From the NCBI RefSeq assembly GCF_900156895.1, contig NZ_FTPD01000027.1, positions 1 through 64,000 of the forward strand: a DNA stretch of 64,000 nucleotides, written 5' to 3'. Origin of the DNA: Mesorhizobium prunaredense (GTDB lineage Bacteria; Pseudomonadota; Alphaproteobacteria; Rhizobiales; Rhizobiaceae). The position numbers and the translations under genes were made by a program. Below, in pieces: positions 44,857-53,499 of the stretch. How positions within the stretch are numbered: the stretch's first letter is position 1; the number at the start of each line of letters is the position of its first letter. The notes below the pieces were generated by a model, which ran no database searches, was not told the DNA's origin, and saw only the letters and a list, made by a program, of their open reading frames with translations.

Positions 44857-45741
44857 ATGAAAATCGGCATGTGCATGTTTTTGTGGACGACGGCCGTGTC
44901 GAAAAAACACGAGCCGCTGCTCAGGGATATCAAGGCGACCGGCTTCGATGGCGTCGAGATACCGATCTTTGCCGGCACGCCGGACGATTACAAAAAGCTC
45001 GGCGCGCTGCTCGACCGCATCGGGCTAGAACGCACCGCCGTTTCGGCGATGGGCGATCCGGCGATGAATTTGATCGCGGCCGATGCCTCAACGCGCAAAG
45101 CCGGCATCGACTATATGAAATGGGCGATCGACTGCACACAAGCGCTTGGCGCCAAAACGCTGAGCGGCCCGCTGCATTCGACGCTCGGCGCCTTTTCCGG
45201 CAGCGGACCGACGGCGGCGGAGAAAAAGCGCTCCGTCGCCTCGCAACGCGCCATCGGCGACCATGCCGGCAACAAGAACGTCACCATCGGGCTGGAGGCG
45301 CTCAATCGCTTCGAATGCTATCTGCTCAACACGATGGACGATCTGTCGGAGCATATCGACGCAATCGACCGGCCGCACATCAAGGCGATGTACGACACTT
45401 TCCACGCCAATATCGAAGAGACGGACGCGATCGGCGCCTATACGCGCAACCGCAAGAATGTCGTCCATATCCATATTTCGGAGAATGATCGCGGCGTGCC
45501 CGGGCGCGGCCACATTCCGTGGCAAGAGACGTTTTCGGCCATCCGCAAGAGCGGCTATGACGACTGGCTGACGATCGAGGCCTTCGGCCGCTCGCTGAAA
45601 GATTTGGCGGCGGCCACCAAGGTCTGGCGCGACTTTTCGGAAAGCCCGGAAGCCGTCTACCGCGACGGCTACAAGCACATCAAGAGCGGCTGGAAAAAGG
45701 CTGGTGCGCCTAGGACGCAGCCTTCCTCTCAGGCGATCTGA
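44857..45741 (+). CDS. Sugar phosphate isomerase/epimerase (D-tagatose 3-epimerase-like)
   Basis: 294 residues. Catalytic Glu/metal residues in LEALNRFE, MYDTFHANIEE, HIHISENDRG and TIEAFGRS. It is similar in pattern to the protein at 4078-4971. It ends the rightward operon and its last 13 bp overlap the 3' end of the converging phnE gene. GAGGAGGGGG lies before ATG 44857. Confidence 0.87.
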   Translation: MKIGMCMFLWTTAVSKKHEPLLRDIKATGFDGVEIPIFAGTPDDYKKLGALLDRIGLERTAVSAMGDPAMNLIAADASTRKAGIDYMKWAIDCTQALGAKTLSGPLHSTLGAFSGSGPTAAEKKRSVASQRAIGDHAGNKNVTIGLEALNRFECYLLNTMDDLSEHIDAIDRPHIKAMYDTFHANIEETDAIGAYTRNRKNVVHIHISENDRGVPGRGHIPWQETFSAIRKSGYDDWLTIEAFGRSLKDLAAATKVWRDFSESPEAVYRDGYKHIKSGWKKAGAPRTQPSSQAI

Positions 45742-47279
45742 GCTGCCGGCGGGCGGGCGGAAACGCGCCGCTCATCATTGCTGTTTGCGACACTCCCCAT
45801 CAGCTTGCGGCGGAGATAGCTGGAGATGTTGTCAAAGACGAAGACGACAAGCAGAATCAGCAGAACCATGTAGAAAACATTGGCCCAGTTGGTGTTGGTG
45901 CGCATGGCCTCCCACAATTTCAGGCCGATGCCGCCGGCGCCGACAGCGCCTATGATCGTCGCTGACCGGGTGTTCGATTCCCAGAAATAGAGGGATTGGC
46001 TGAGGAATACCGGCAGAACCTGGGGCAGCACGCCATAGCGCTGCACCATTGCCGGCGTGGCGCCGACCGAGCGGATGCCCTCGCGCTGCTTGTCGTCGAT
46101 ATTTTCCAGCGCCTCGGAATAAAGTTTGCCGAGGGTTCCGGTGTCGGTGAAGAAGATCGCCGACATGCCGGCCAGCGGCCCAGGACCAAAGCCGCGCGTA
46201 AAAAACAGCGCCCAGATCAGCATGTCGACCGAGCGCAGGAAATCGAAGAAGCGCTTTGTCACCTGGTTGGCTATCCGGCTCGGCGTGACGTTGCGCGCAG
46301 CCAGGAAGGCGAGCGGAAAGGCGACGATCGAGGCCAGCACGGTGCCGACGAAAGCCATGACGATGGTCTGCAAGAGTTTCAGCCAGACGTCGCCGTGCTG
46401 CCACTCGGCGTTGTTCAAAATGTTGTCCCAGGCGAGCGCCGCGTTTGACCGCGACGGGTTGATGCGAGCCCCGGAGACGATCAGTGAAGCGACCTCGCCG
46501 AACGGCTTTCCCCAGAATGGCGAGTTGGTGTCGAACACGAAATTGGCCCAGCCGAAGAAACGTCGCCAGGCGACCACCTCGTCGTTCTGCACCTCGGCGC
46601 GGCCGAGAAATCCGAACGAGACATAGGCTGTCGAGCCTGGCCTGCGTTGCTCGATCCAGTCAGGCAGCGGTGTGCGCGGTGTCACAGAACTGCCCTTGGC
46701 GATGTCGAAGACGACGCTTTCGGCGCCGCGCGTCACGGTGACCAGGCTTGGCGTGACGGCGATCTGGCCATTGCCAAGGGTGACGGTCGCCGCCACGACG
46801 GCGTTTTCGCGCACTGTTTCAGGCACCGCAGGAGCGGATTGGCCCGACGGGGCGGCCGGGCTTTCGGCAGTTGGCGCACCAGGCGCCATGAACGAATCCT
46901 GCGACGACTTGTTGGTCGCGATCGCCGGTGCCGGCGCTGCCTCGACCTGCCGCTCGATGACGGCCATCTGCTTGGCCACCCAGTCGGGATTTGGGTTGGA
47001 TCCCAGCTTGGAGAAGCGGGAGTAGTCGATCGTCAGATGATTGTCCTTGAATTCGATGTCGGGCCGGATTTCGTAGGACACCCAGTCGGCGAGATAAGCG
47101 CCGGCAAGGTTCCAGTTCGCCTTTTCGAGAACGCTGCCGACCGAGAAGAACCACGAACAGTAGAAGGTGTAGAGAATGCAAAGAAGGATGCCGATCGGAG
47201 TGGCGTAGCGTTTCCACAGCGAGCGCCGGAAAGCGTCCGGGTGGCGAGCGGCGATGGCGTCGATGGCATCCGGATTCAT
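45729..47279 (-). CDS. phnE: Phosphonate ABC transporter permease PhnE with large periplasmic insert
   Basis: 516 residues, about twice a usual PhnE. One membrane helix (about 27-47) is followed by about 250 residues outside the membrane, including an Ala/Pro-rich linker (about 114-155) and a beta-rich part, before the normal permease core (from about 303). The core ends with the PhnE signature GAVGAGGIGLKLWEAM. It pairs with the second PhnE. The insert is also characteristic of one of the two PhnE proteins in rhizobia, as I recall. ATG 47279 chosen; 47324 would overlap the neighbour. Confidence 0.9.
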   Translation of the reverse strand: MNPDAIDAIAARHPDAFRRSLWKRYATPIGILLCILYTFYCSWFFSVGSVLEKANWNLAGAYLADWVSYEIRPDIEFKDNHLTIDYSRFSKLGSNPNPDWVAKQMAVIERQVEAAPAPAIATNKSSQDSFMAPGAPTAESPAAPSGQSAPAVPETVRENAVVAATVTLGNGQIAVTPSLVTVTRGAESVVFDIAKGSSVTPRTPLPDWIEQRRPGSTAYVSFGFLGRAEVQNDEVVAWRRFFGWANFVFDTNSPFWGKPFGEVASLIVSGARINPSRSNAALAWDNILNNAEWQHGDVWLKLLQTIVMAFVGTVLASIVAFPLAFLAARNVTPSRIANQVTKRFFDFLRSVDMLIWALFFTRGFGPGPLAGMSAIFFTDTGTLGKLYSEALENIDDKQREGIRSVGATPAMVQRYGVLPQVLPVFLSQSLYFWESNTRSATIIGAVGAGGIGLKLWEAMRTNTNWANVFYMVLLILLVVFVFDNISSYLRRKLMGSVANSNDERRVSARPPAAQIA

Positions 47280-47283
47280 TGCA

Positions 47284-48258
47284 CTACTCTCCGCGCCCGT
47301 ATGCGAACGCCTGCCGGCCGACAAGACGGTGTCTCAGCCATGCCGAAAGCTGGTCGACGGCGACGATCGTGCAGAACAGCAGAAAGACGATGGCGATGGT
47401 CTTGGCCTCATGGCCCCGGCCGATCGAAAGACGCAGGGATTCGCCGATGCCGCCGGCGCCGACGGCGCCAAGTATGGTCGAAGCGCGCACATTGATCTCG
47501 AGGCGAAGCAGGAAATAGCTCATGAAGTTGGGCAGGATCTGGGGCACGATGCCGAACCACACCCGTTCGACCCAGTTGGCGCCCACGGCGCGCAAGCCTT
47601 CTTCAGGCTTCATGTCGGCATTTTCGACGACTTCGAAGAACATTTTTCCGAGCGCGCCGACGGTATGGATGCTGACCGCAATGATCGCAGGAATCGGTCC
47701 TAGTGAGAAAATCGCCAGGAAAAAGCCGGCAATGACAATTTCCGGAAAGGCGCGGACAATTTCAAGGAAGCGGCGCGTGACGAAACGGAGCCAGCGGCTG
47801 GCCGTGATATTGCCTGCGGCGAAGAAGCAGAGCAGGAAACCGAATGTGGCGCCCACCAGCGTCGAAAACAGGGCGATGTTCAGCGTCTCGATCATCCGGT
47901 GGAAGTACTCCGGAATGTAGATGCTCTGGGTCAGGTAGACGCGGCCTTCCGGGTAGTCGAACTTGAGGCTGCCGTCGTCATAGGGGGACGGCAGGTCGAA
48001 CAGCGCGCGCGCCGGGTCGAACCAGTCGCGCGGCTTCAATTCGGCGAAAAAGTCGGCGACGTGGGGAAGGCGGTCGAAGAACTTTCCGGCGTTGGTTTCG
48101 TTGGCGAACCAGAGCGAGCCAGACAGTGCAAGAAACAGGAAAACCAGGCCGCCGACCGTGTACAGGCGCCGGCGGGCGGCGAGGTCGCGCCAGTGCCGCT
48201 CGACGGTGGCTCCCACCGGTGAAAGCGCAGGCGCGCGGCAGACGTCGGTCGCACTCAT
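47284..48258 (-). CDS. phnE: Phosphonate ABC transporter permease PhnE
   Basis: 324 residues: N-terminal helix, a periplasmic segment with the sequence YLTQSIYIPEYFHRM, then the permease core with GPIPAIIAVSIHTVGALGKMFFE and signature GAVGAGGIGESLRL. With the longer PhnE it forms a heterodimeric channel for phosphonates. It ends 4 bases before the other phnE start. ATG 48258 chosen. Confidence 0.92.
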   Translation of the reverse strand: MSATDVCRAPALSPVGATVERHWRDLAARRRLYTVGGLVFLFLALSGSLWFANETNAGKFFDRLPHVADFFAELKPRDWFDPARALFDLPSPYDDGSLKFDYPEGRVYLTQSIYIPEYFHRMIETLNIALFSTLVGATFGFLLCFFAAGNITASRWLRFVTRRFLEIVRAFPEIVIAGFFLAIFSLGPIPAIIAVSIHTVGALGKMFFEVVENADMKPEEGLRAVGANWVERVWFGIVPQILPNFMSYFLLRLEINVRASTILGAVGAGGIGESLRLSIGRGHEAKTIAIVFLLFCTIVAVDQLSAWLRHRLVGRQAFAYGRGE

Positions 48259-48332
48259 CGATATTTTTCCCGGCCCCTGATGCGGCAACGCCGCCGGCGG
48301 CTCATGGCCCCGGCGGCGTTGTGGCAGGTTAC

Positions 48333-49241
48333 TTACGAGCCGATCTTCGCCTTACGGGCGTCGATGATCGGCTGGTAGAATTCCGGGGTAACCGGCGAAT
48401 AGCCCTTGTAGTCGCCGCCTTGTATCGCCGAGAAACAGGCCGGATCGGTTTCCGGCAGCTTGGTCAGGAAATCGGTGATCTTCTGCTTGTCGCTGGCGTC
48501 GATCGACGTACGCAATACCAGCGGGCCGTTCGGGATCAGCGGCGACTGCCACAGTTCGACGAGGTCATCCATCTTCAGGACGCCCTTGTCGACCATCTTG
48601 CGCAGATTGCCCGAGCTGTAGCCGTCGTTGAAGTCGCCGATGCCGGAGGCCCAGGTGGTGCCGGCATCGAACGTGCCCTTCAGGACTTCAAGGACAAGCT
48701 GTTCGTGGCCGCCGCCGAAACCGGTCGACGCGAAGTAGCTCTTGACATCCATGCCGATGTCCTTGGGCAATGACGTGACCGGGATCAGGTAACCGGAAGT
48801 CGAATCGGGATCGGCGAAACCGAGTTTCTTGCCCTTCATGTCGGCGAGCGTCTTGATGCCGGAATCAGCACGCGCGACCATGACCGCACGGTAGCCGGTC
48901 GAGCCGTCGGTCTGGATCGTCGTCAGGATCGGTTGAACCGCGTCCTTGTTTTCGAGATAGACCTTGGCGTAGGCGGAAGCGCCGAGCTCGGCAAAGTCGA
49001 GCGTGCCGCCGAGCAGGCCCTGGATGACGCCGTCGTAGTCGGCGGCCGGGAACAGCGAAACTTTTTCCACGCCGAGGACTTGCTTGATGTGGTCGGCGAA
49101 GCACTGGTAGTTGCGCAGGCGGTCGGCCTCGTTCTCGCCGCCCAGAATGCCGACGCGGAACTCCTTCAGATCCTGTGCCTGAACCGCGCCCACCGCCATG
49201 GCGATGATGGAAACGGCACCGAAAAGTATTTTTCTAAACAT
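48333..49241 (-). CDS. phnD: Phosphonate ABC transporter substrate-binding protein PhnD
   Basis: 302 residues, signal peptide cleaved near VQAQ. The mature protein has PhnD features: FRVGILGGENEADRL, DYDGVIQGLLGGTLDFAELG, GKKLGFADPDSTSGYLIP and GTFDAGTTWASG. It captures alkylphosphonates in the periplasm. Confidence 0.95.
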   Translation of the reverse strand: MFRKILFGAVSIIAMAVGAVQAQDLKEFRVGILGGENEADRLRNYQCFADHIKQVLGVEKVSLFPAADYDGVIQGLLGGTLDFAELGASAYAKVYLENKDAVQPILTTIQTDGSTGYRAVMVARADSGIKTLADMKGKKLGFADPDSTSGYLIPVTSLPKDIGMDVKSYFASTGFGGGHEQLVLEVLKGTFDAGTTWASGIGDFNDGYSSGNLRKMVDKGVLKMDDLVELWQSPLIPNGPLVLRTSIDASDKQKITDFLTKLPETDPACFSAIQGGDYKGYSPVTPEFYQPIIDARKAKIGS

Positions 49242-49342
49242 TTCGCGTCTCTCCTGTTGGTTCCGGCGTCGCGCCGGAAGCGTTTTTACGCCCGGCCTTG
49301 ATGCGGACTGGCGGTCCGGGCGCTCTGTCGTCGTCTGCTTTC

Positions 49343-49356
49343 GTATACTCGTATAC
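49343..49356. promoter_or_regulatory. Candidate PhnF-type operator upstream of phnD
   Basis: GTATACTCGTATAC, two GTATAC palindromes separated by TC, lies in the 141-bp spacer between phnC and phnD. HutC-type GntR regulators such as PhnF bind GT-N4-AC-like sites. It could permit separate control of phnD. Confidence 0.35.
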
Positions 49357-49382
49357 CGATATCCACTTCCGGGATTTTGGAG

Positions 49383-50240
49383 CTAGTAGCCGGGAAATGC
49401 CGGCTCGAGCGGTCCGGCGGATGCGGCGATCTTTTGCTTGATGGCGACGCTGGTCGAGGTGATCGCCTCGGAGATTTCACCGCCATTGCTGTCGGCGCCA
49501 TAGACCATGCGCACGGCCTCGCGGTTGAGCTCTTCGGGCGGTCCGTCGAACACCACCTTGCCGGCGGCCATGCCGATGATGCGGTTGCAATAGGTGCGCG
49601 CGGTATCCAGCGTGTGCAGATTGGTGACCACGGTGAGGCCCTCGCGCAGATTGATGTCCTGCAGCGAATCCATCACCACCTTGGCGTTGAGCGGGTCGAG
49701 CGAGGCGATCGGCTCGTCGGCGAGGATGACTTTCGGCTGCTGCATCATGGCACGGGCAATCGCAACGCGCTGCTGCTGGCCGCCGGACAAGGTGCCGGCC
49801 GGCTGCAGCGCCGTGCGGGCGATGTCGAGACGTTCGAGCGCCGCGATCGCCTCGGCCCGTTCCTCGCGGGAGAAGACACCGAGCAGATTGACAAGGGTCG
49901 AGCGGTGATTGAGCCGGCCGAGCAGCACATTAGTCAGCACGTCGAGGCGCGGCACCAGGTTGAATTGCTGAAAGATCATGGCGCAATCGCGCTGCCAGCG
50001 CCTGAGCAGCGAGCCGCGCAGGCTGGAGACTTCGGCGCCGTCAAAGAAAATCGACCCTTGGCTCGGATCGATGAGGCGGTTGATCATGCGCAAAAGCGTC
50101 GACTTGCCGGCGCCCGAGCGGCCGATGATGCCGACCATCTGGCCTTGAGGGATCGAGATGTCGACATTGCTGACGGCGGTGTTCCTGCCAAACCGACGGG
50201 TGACGCCGCGGATTTCGAGCGTGGCTGAGGTTGCTGACAT
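49383..50240 (-). CDS. phnC: Phosphonate ABC transporter ATP-binding protein PhnC
   Basis: 285 residues with Walker A GRSGAGKST, Q-loop MIFQQFNLVPRLDVLTNVLLGRL (a PhnC signature, here in two pieces), ABC signature LSGGQQQRVAIARAM and Walker B ILADEPIASLDP. It powers phosphonate uptake. ATG 50240 is used; a TTG two codons earlier is possible. Confidence 0.95.
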   Translation of the reverse strand: MSATSATLEIRGVTRRFGRNTAVSNVDISIPQGQMVGIIGRSGAGKSTLLRMINRLIDPSQGSIFFDGAEVSSLRGSLLRRWQRDCAMIFQQFNLVPRLDVLTNVLLGRLNHRSTLVNLLGVFSREERAEAIAALERLDIARTALQPAGTLSGGQQQRVAIARAMMQQPKVILADEPIASLDPLNAKVVMDSLQDINLREGLTVVTNLHTLDTARTYCNRIIGMAAGKVVFDGPPEELNREAVRMVYGADSNGGEISEAITSTSVAIKQKIAASAGPLEPAFPGY

Positions 50241-50382
50241 AGGCAAGTTCCAGTCCAGTCGCAGTTGAAGGTCTGTTAACCTTGGCTAGCGCAGCCGCGT
50301 GAAACCGCGGTGTCGGATTGATGTCAGTTTTGTTACCGTCCACAGCCTGAAAGGGGCGAGCCGGCGGCCGCAGTTCGATCAA

Positions 50383-50456
50383 GTGAATGGTGAATGGTGA
50401 ATGGTGATAAGAACGGCGTCCCTGCCGCCATTCACTATTGACCATTCACCATTCAC
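50383..50456. repeat. Palindrome built from tandem GAATGGT heptamers
   Basis: The left arm has three copies of GTGAATG in tandem (50383-50406) and the right arm holds the complementary CCATTCAC-type units (50429-50456), interrupted by CTATTGA. The right arm ends at the stop codon of the transferase gene. It could form a long hairpin between this gene and phnC. Confidence 0.8.
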
Positions 50457-51073
50457 TAACTGCCGTATTTCTCCAGAAATGCTTCCGCCGAAAGCGCGCG
50501 AAAATCGTCGAGCGCGGCGCGCAGGCGGGCATGGTCCCAATCCCACCAGGCAAGTGCCTGATAGCGTCCCGCCGTGCGGCGGTCAAAGCGTTCGCGGATC
50601 GGTTTGGCCGGCACGCCGCCGACAATGGTGTAGGGCGCGACGTCTTTCGACACCACGGCGCCGGCGCCGACCGCTGCGCCATCGCCGACGCTGATGCCGG
50701 GCAGGATGGTCGAGCCGTGGCCGAGCCAGGTGTCGTGGCCGATGGTGACCCGCCTGGCGCGGCGCTGGGCGAAGAATTCGCTCTCGTGCTCGGCGTCGTC
50801 CCAATAGTCCGAGGCGCGATAGGTGAAATGGTGCAGCGTCGGCCGCCAGGTCGGATGGTTGGTGGCGTTGATGCGCACGCTGGCGGCGATGTTGGCGAAT
50901 TTGCCGATCGTCGCGCACCAGGCGCTGCAGTCCTGCATCATGTAGGAATAGTCGCCGAGCGTGCTTTCCGAGACCCGGCAGCGTTCGGCGATCTCAGTCC
51001 AGCGGCCGAGCGTCGAGTTCTCGACTTCCGCTGTCTCGTGGACCAGCGGCGTTTCCGACAGTTTCCGCGTCAT
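50456..51073 (-). CDS. Phosphonate-associated hexapeptide-repeat transferase
   Basis: 205 residues. A left-handed beta-helix acyltransferase (VHETAEVENSTLGRWTEIAERC, VTIGHDTWLGHGSTILPGISVGDGAAVGAGAVVSKDV in pieces). A transferase of this subfamily is common in C-P lyase operons, where it may acetylate an amino-phosphonate, as PhnO does with an unrelated fold. Its start overlaps the phnL stop (ATGA). Confidence 0.88.
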   Translation of the reverse strand: MTRKLSETPLVHETAEVENSTLGRWTEIAERCRVSESTLGDYSYMMQDCSAWCATIGKFANIAASVRINATNHPTWRPTLHHFTYRASDYWDDAEHESEFFAQRRARRVTIGHDTWLGHGSTILPGISVGDGAAVGAGAVVSKDVAPYTIVGGVPAKPIRERFDRRTAGRYQALAWWDWDHARLRAALDDFRALSAEAFLEKYGS

Positions 51074-51777
51074 GCGGCGATTTTCCCGGCGGCAAAAGCG
51101 GTCACGTCGATGACGCGGTCGGCCACTGCCTCGCGCACGTCGTGGTCGTGGAAGATGCCAAGCAGGGCGACGCCGGCCGCCTTCTTGGCCGCGATCAGCG
51201 CAATCACCACGTCGCGGTTGCTGGCGTCGAGCGAAGCGGTCGGCTCGTCGAGTAGCAGGATCGGGTGCTCGGTTATGAAGCCGCGCGCGATGTTGACGCG
51301 CTGTTGCTCGCCGCCGGAAAAGGTCGCCGGCGGCAGCATCCAGAGCTTTTCCGGCAGGTTGAGTTGCGCCAGCAAGGCGCGTGCCTTGTTGCGCGCAACG
51401 TCAGGGTCCTCGCCGCGCTCGACCAGCGGTTCGGCGACGACATCCAGCGCCGAGACGCGCGGCACTGTGCGCAGGAACTGGCTGACATAGCCGATCGTGA
51501 GGCGGCGCACGGCAAGCACCATGCGTGGGCTGGCCGTCGCCAGATCGATGAGCCCGTCCTCGTGCTGGACAATGATCTGGCCTGCATCGACGGCGTAGTT
51601 GCCGTAGAGCATCTTCAGGATCGAGCTCTTGCCGGCGCCGGAGGGGCCGCCGAGCACGGCGCATTCGCCGCTCCTGATCGAGAACGACACGCCGGCGACG
51701 ACAGGCAGTCTGATGCCGTCGCGCAGATGCATGGTGAAGCTCTTGGCGACATCGGAGACGACGAGCGGGGTTGCCAT
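51070..51777 (-). CDS. phnL: C-P lyase complex ATP-binding protein PhnL
   Basis: 235 residues. Walker A GPSGAGKSS, Q-loop/region IGYVSQFLRTVPRVSALDVVAEPL (a PhnL hallmark, pieces), ABC signature FSGGEQQRVNIARG, Walker B LLLDEPTASLD. An ABC-type ATPase associated with the C-P lyase core. It is needed with PhnG-K for formation of ribose triphosphonate from ATP and a phosphonate. Confidence 0.95.
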   Translation of the reverse strand: MATPLVVSDVAKSFTMHLRDGIRLPVVAGVSFSIRSGECAVLGGPSGAGKSSILKMLYGNYAVDAGQIIVQHEDGLIDLATASPRMVLAVRRLTIGYVSQFLRTVPRVSALDVVAEPLVERGEDPDVARNKARALLAQLNLPEKLWMLPPATFSGGEQQRVNIARGFITEHPILLLDEPTASLDASNRDVVIALIAAKKAAGVALLGIFHDHDVREAVADRVIDVTAFAAGKIAA

Positions 51778-51832
51778 CAGAAAATTCTCCGATCGTCGTT
51801 CGTTTGCGGGCCAGCACCCGGAACAATCATCG

Positions 51833-52609
51833 TCACACCTGCAGAATGGAAGAAACGAGAAGCTGAGTGTAGGGCGCGCGCGGATCGTCGAGCACGCGGT
51901 CGGTGAGGCCGCTTTCGACGACGCGGCCGTCCTTCATCACCATCATGCGTTGCGACAGCAGACGCGCTACCGCGAGGTCGTGGGTGACGACGATCGCCGC
52001 CAGGCCGAGATCGGTGACCAGGCCGCGCAACAGGTCGAGCAGGCGCGCCTGCACGGAAACGTCGAGGCCGCCGGTCGGCTCGTCCATGAACACCAGGCGC
52101 GGCCCGGTGACGAGGTTGCGGGCGATCTGCAGGCGCTGGCGCATGCCGCCGGAAAAGGCCCGCGGTTCGTCGTCGATACGGTCCTCGTCGATCTCTACGC
52201 GCGACAGCCAGTCGACGGCGGTAGCGCGGATTTTGCCATAGTGGCGGTCGCCGACCGCCATCAGCCGCTCGCCGACATTGGCGCCGGCCGATACCGTCAT
52301 GCGCAGCCCGTCGGCAGGGTTCTGGTGGACAAAACCCCAGTCGGTACGCATCAGGAAGCGGCGCTCGGCCTCGCTCATGCGGTAAAGCTCGCGGAACTGG
52401 CCGTCGCGCATGCGGTAGCTGGCGGTGCCGGAGCTCGGCAGCAATCTGGTCGACAGGCAGTTGAGCAGCGTCGTCTTGCCGGATCCGGATTCGCCGACCA
52501 CCGCCAACACCTCGCCCGGCCACAGGTCGAAGCTGACGTTCTCGCAACCAATGCGCGAACCGTAGAACTTGGACAGCGCGGAAACGCGCAGCAGCGGCAC
52601 GTCGCTCAT
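51833..52609 (-). CDS. phnK: C-P lyase complex ATP-binding protein PhnK
   Basis: 258 residues. Walker A GESGSGKTT, characteristic FVHQNPADGLRM after the Q-loop, ABC signature FSGGMRQRLQIARNL and Walker B FMDEPTGGLD. PhnK docks on the PhnGHIJ core. It overlaps the phnJ stop by 4 bp (ATGA). ATG 52609 chosen over 52675. Confidence 0.95.
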   Translation of the reverse strand: MSDVPLLRVSALSKFYGSRIGCENVSFDLWPGEVLAVVGESGSGKTTLLNCLSTRLLPSSGTASYRMRDGQFRELYRMSEAERRFLMRTDWGFVHQNPADGLRMTVSAGANVGERLMAVGDRHYGKIRATAVDWLSRVEIDEDRIDDEPRAFSGGMRQRLQIARNLVTGPRLVFMDEPTGGLDVSVQARLLDLLRGLVTDLGLAAIVVTHDLAVARLLSQRMMVMKDGRVVESGLTDRVLDDPRAPYTQLLVSSILQV

Positions 52610-53499
52610 TGCGTCGGCTCCATCGTCTCGGGCGCGAGGTCGCCGCGACGGCCTTGCTCGCGCCGCTTCTCGCAATGGTCGGTATCGGAGCAGACGAACA
52701 TGTGGTCACCATGGTCGTCGAGGATGACCTCGTCGAGATAGACGTTCTCGGCCGCGCACAGTGCGCAGGGCTGGTCGAAGGTCTGCACCTCGAACGGATG
52801 GTCCTCGAAGTCGAGGCTGACTACGTCGGTGAAAGGCGGCAGCGCATAGATGCGCTTTTCGCGGCCGGCACCGAACAGTTGCAGAGCCGGCGAACGGTGC
52901 ATTTTCGGGTTATCGAACTTCGGCGTCGGCGACGGGTCCATCACATAGCGACCCTCGACCTTGACCGGATAGGCGTAGGTGGTGGCGATGCGGCCGTGCC
53001 GGGCGATGTCTTCGTAGAGTTTTACATGCATGAGTCCGTATTCCTCCAGCGCATGCATTTTGCGCGTTTCCGTCTCGCGCGGCTCGAGGAAGCGCAGCGG
53101 CTCGGGGATCGGCACCTGATAGACCAGCACCTGGCCCGATGTCAGCGGATGTTCGGGAATGCGGTGGCGGGTCTGGATGATGGTCGCCTTGGCCGTCTCG
53201 GTGGTGACGGCGACATTGGCGACCTTCTTGAAGAAGGCGCGGATCGAGACGGCATTGGTGGTGTCGTCGGCGCCCTGGTCGATGACCTTCAGCACATCGT
53301 CGGGGCCGATGATCGAGGCGGTGACCTGGACGCCGCCGGTGCCCCAGCCATAGGGCATCGGCATTTCGCGTGAGGCGAACGGCACCTGATAGCCGGGAAT
53401 GGCGATACCCTTGAGGATCGCGCGGCGGATCATCCGCTTGGTCTGCTCGTCGAGATAGGCGAAGTTGTAGGTGGCGATATCGGTCGGTTGTGCGGTCAT
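52606..53499 (-). CDS. phnJ: Carbon-phosphorus lyase PhnJ (radical SAM)
   Basis: 297 residues. The cluster cysteines are Cys245, Cys248 and Cys270, followed by catalytic Cys276 (CALC...CSDTDHC), with the same spacing as E. coli 241/244/266/272. The glycyl-radical position corresponds to Gly36 in IPGYQVPF. PhnJ breaks the carbon-phosphorus bond of ribose-1-phosphonate 5-phosphate, releasing the alkane. Overlaps phnI by 4 bp. Confidence 0.97.
   Translation of the reverse strand: MTAQPTDIATYNFAYLDEQTKRMIRRAILKGIAIPGYQVPFASREMPMPYGWGTGGVQVTASIIGPDDVLKVIDQGADDTTNAVSIRAFFKKVANVAVTTETAKATIIQTRHRIPEHPLTSGQVLVYQVPIPEPLRFLEPRETETRKMHALEEYGLMHVKLYEDIARHGRIATTYAYPVKVEGRYVMDPSPTPKFDNPKMHRSPALQLFGAGREKRIYALPPFTDVVSLDFEDHPFEVQTFDQPCALCAAENVYLDEVILDDHGDHMFVCSDTDHCEKRREQGRRGDLAPETMEPTQ

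Noticed and set aside
50247..50382. A Pho box before phnC (TGTCGG, TGTCAG, TTACCG at about 11-bp steps)
   Set aside because: The units match the CTGTCAT consensus poorly, the spacing is irregular on the coding strand and the orientation is opposite to phnC. Too weak to call.
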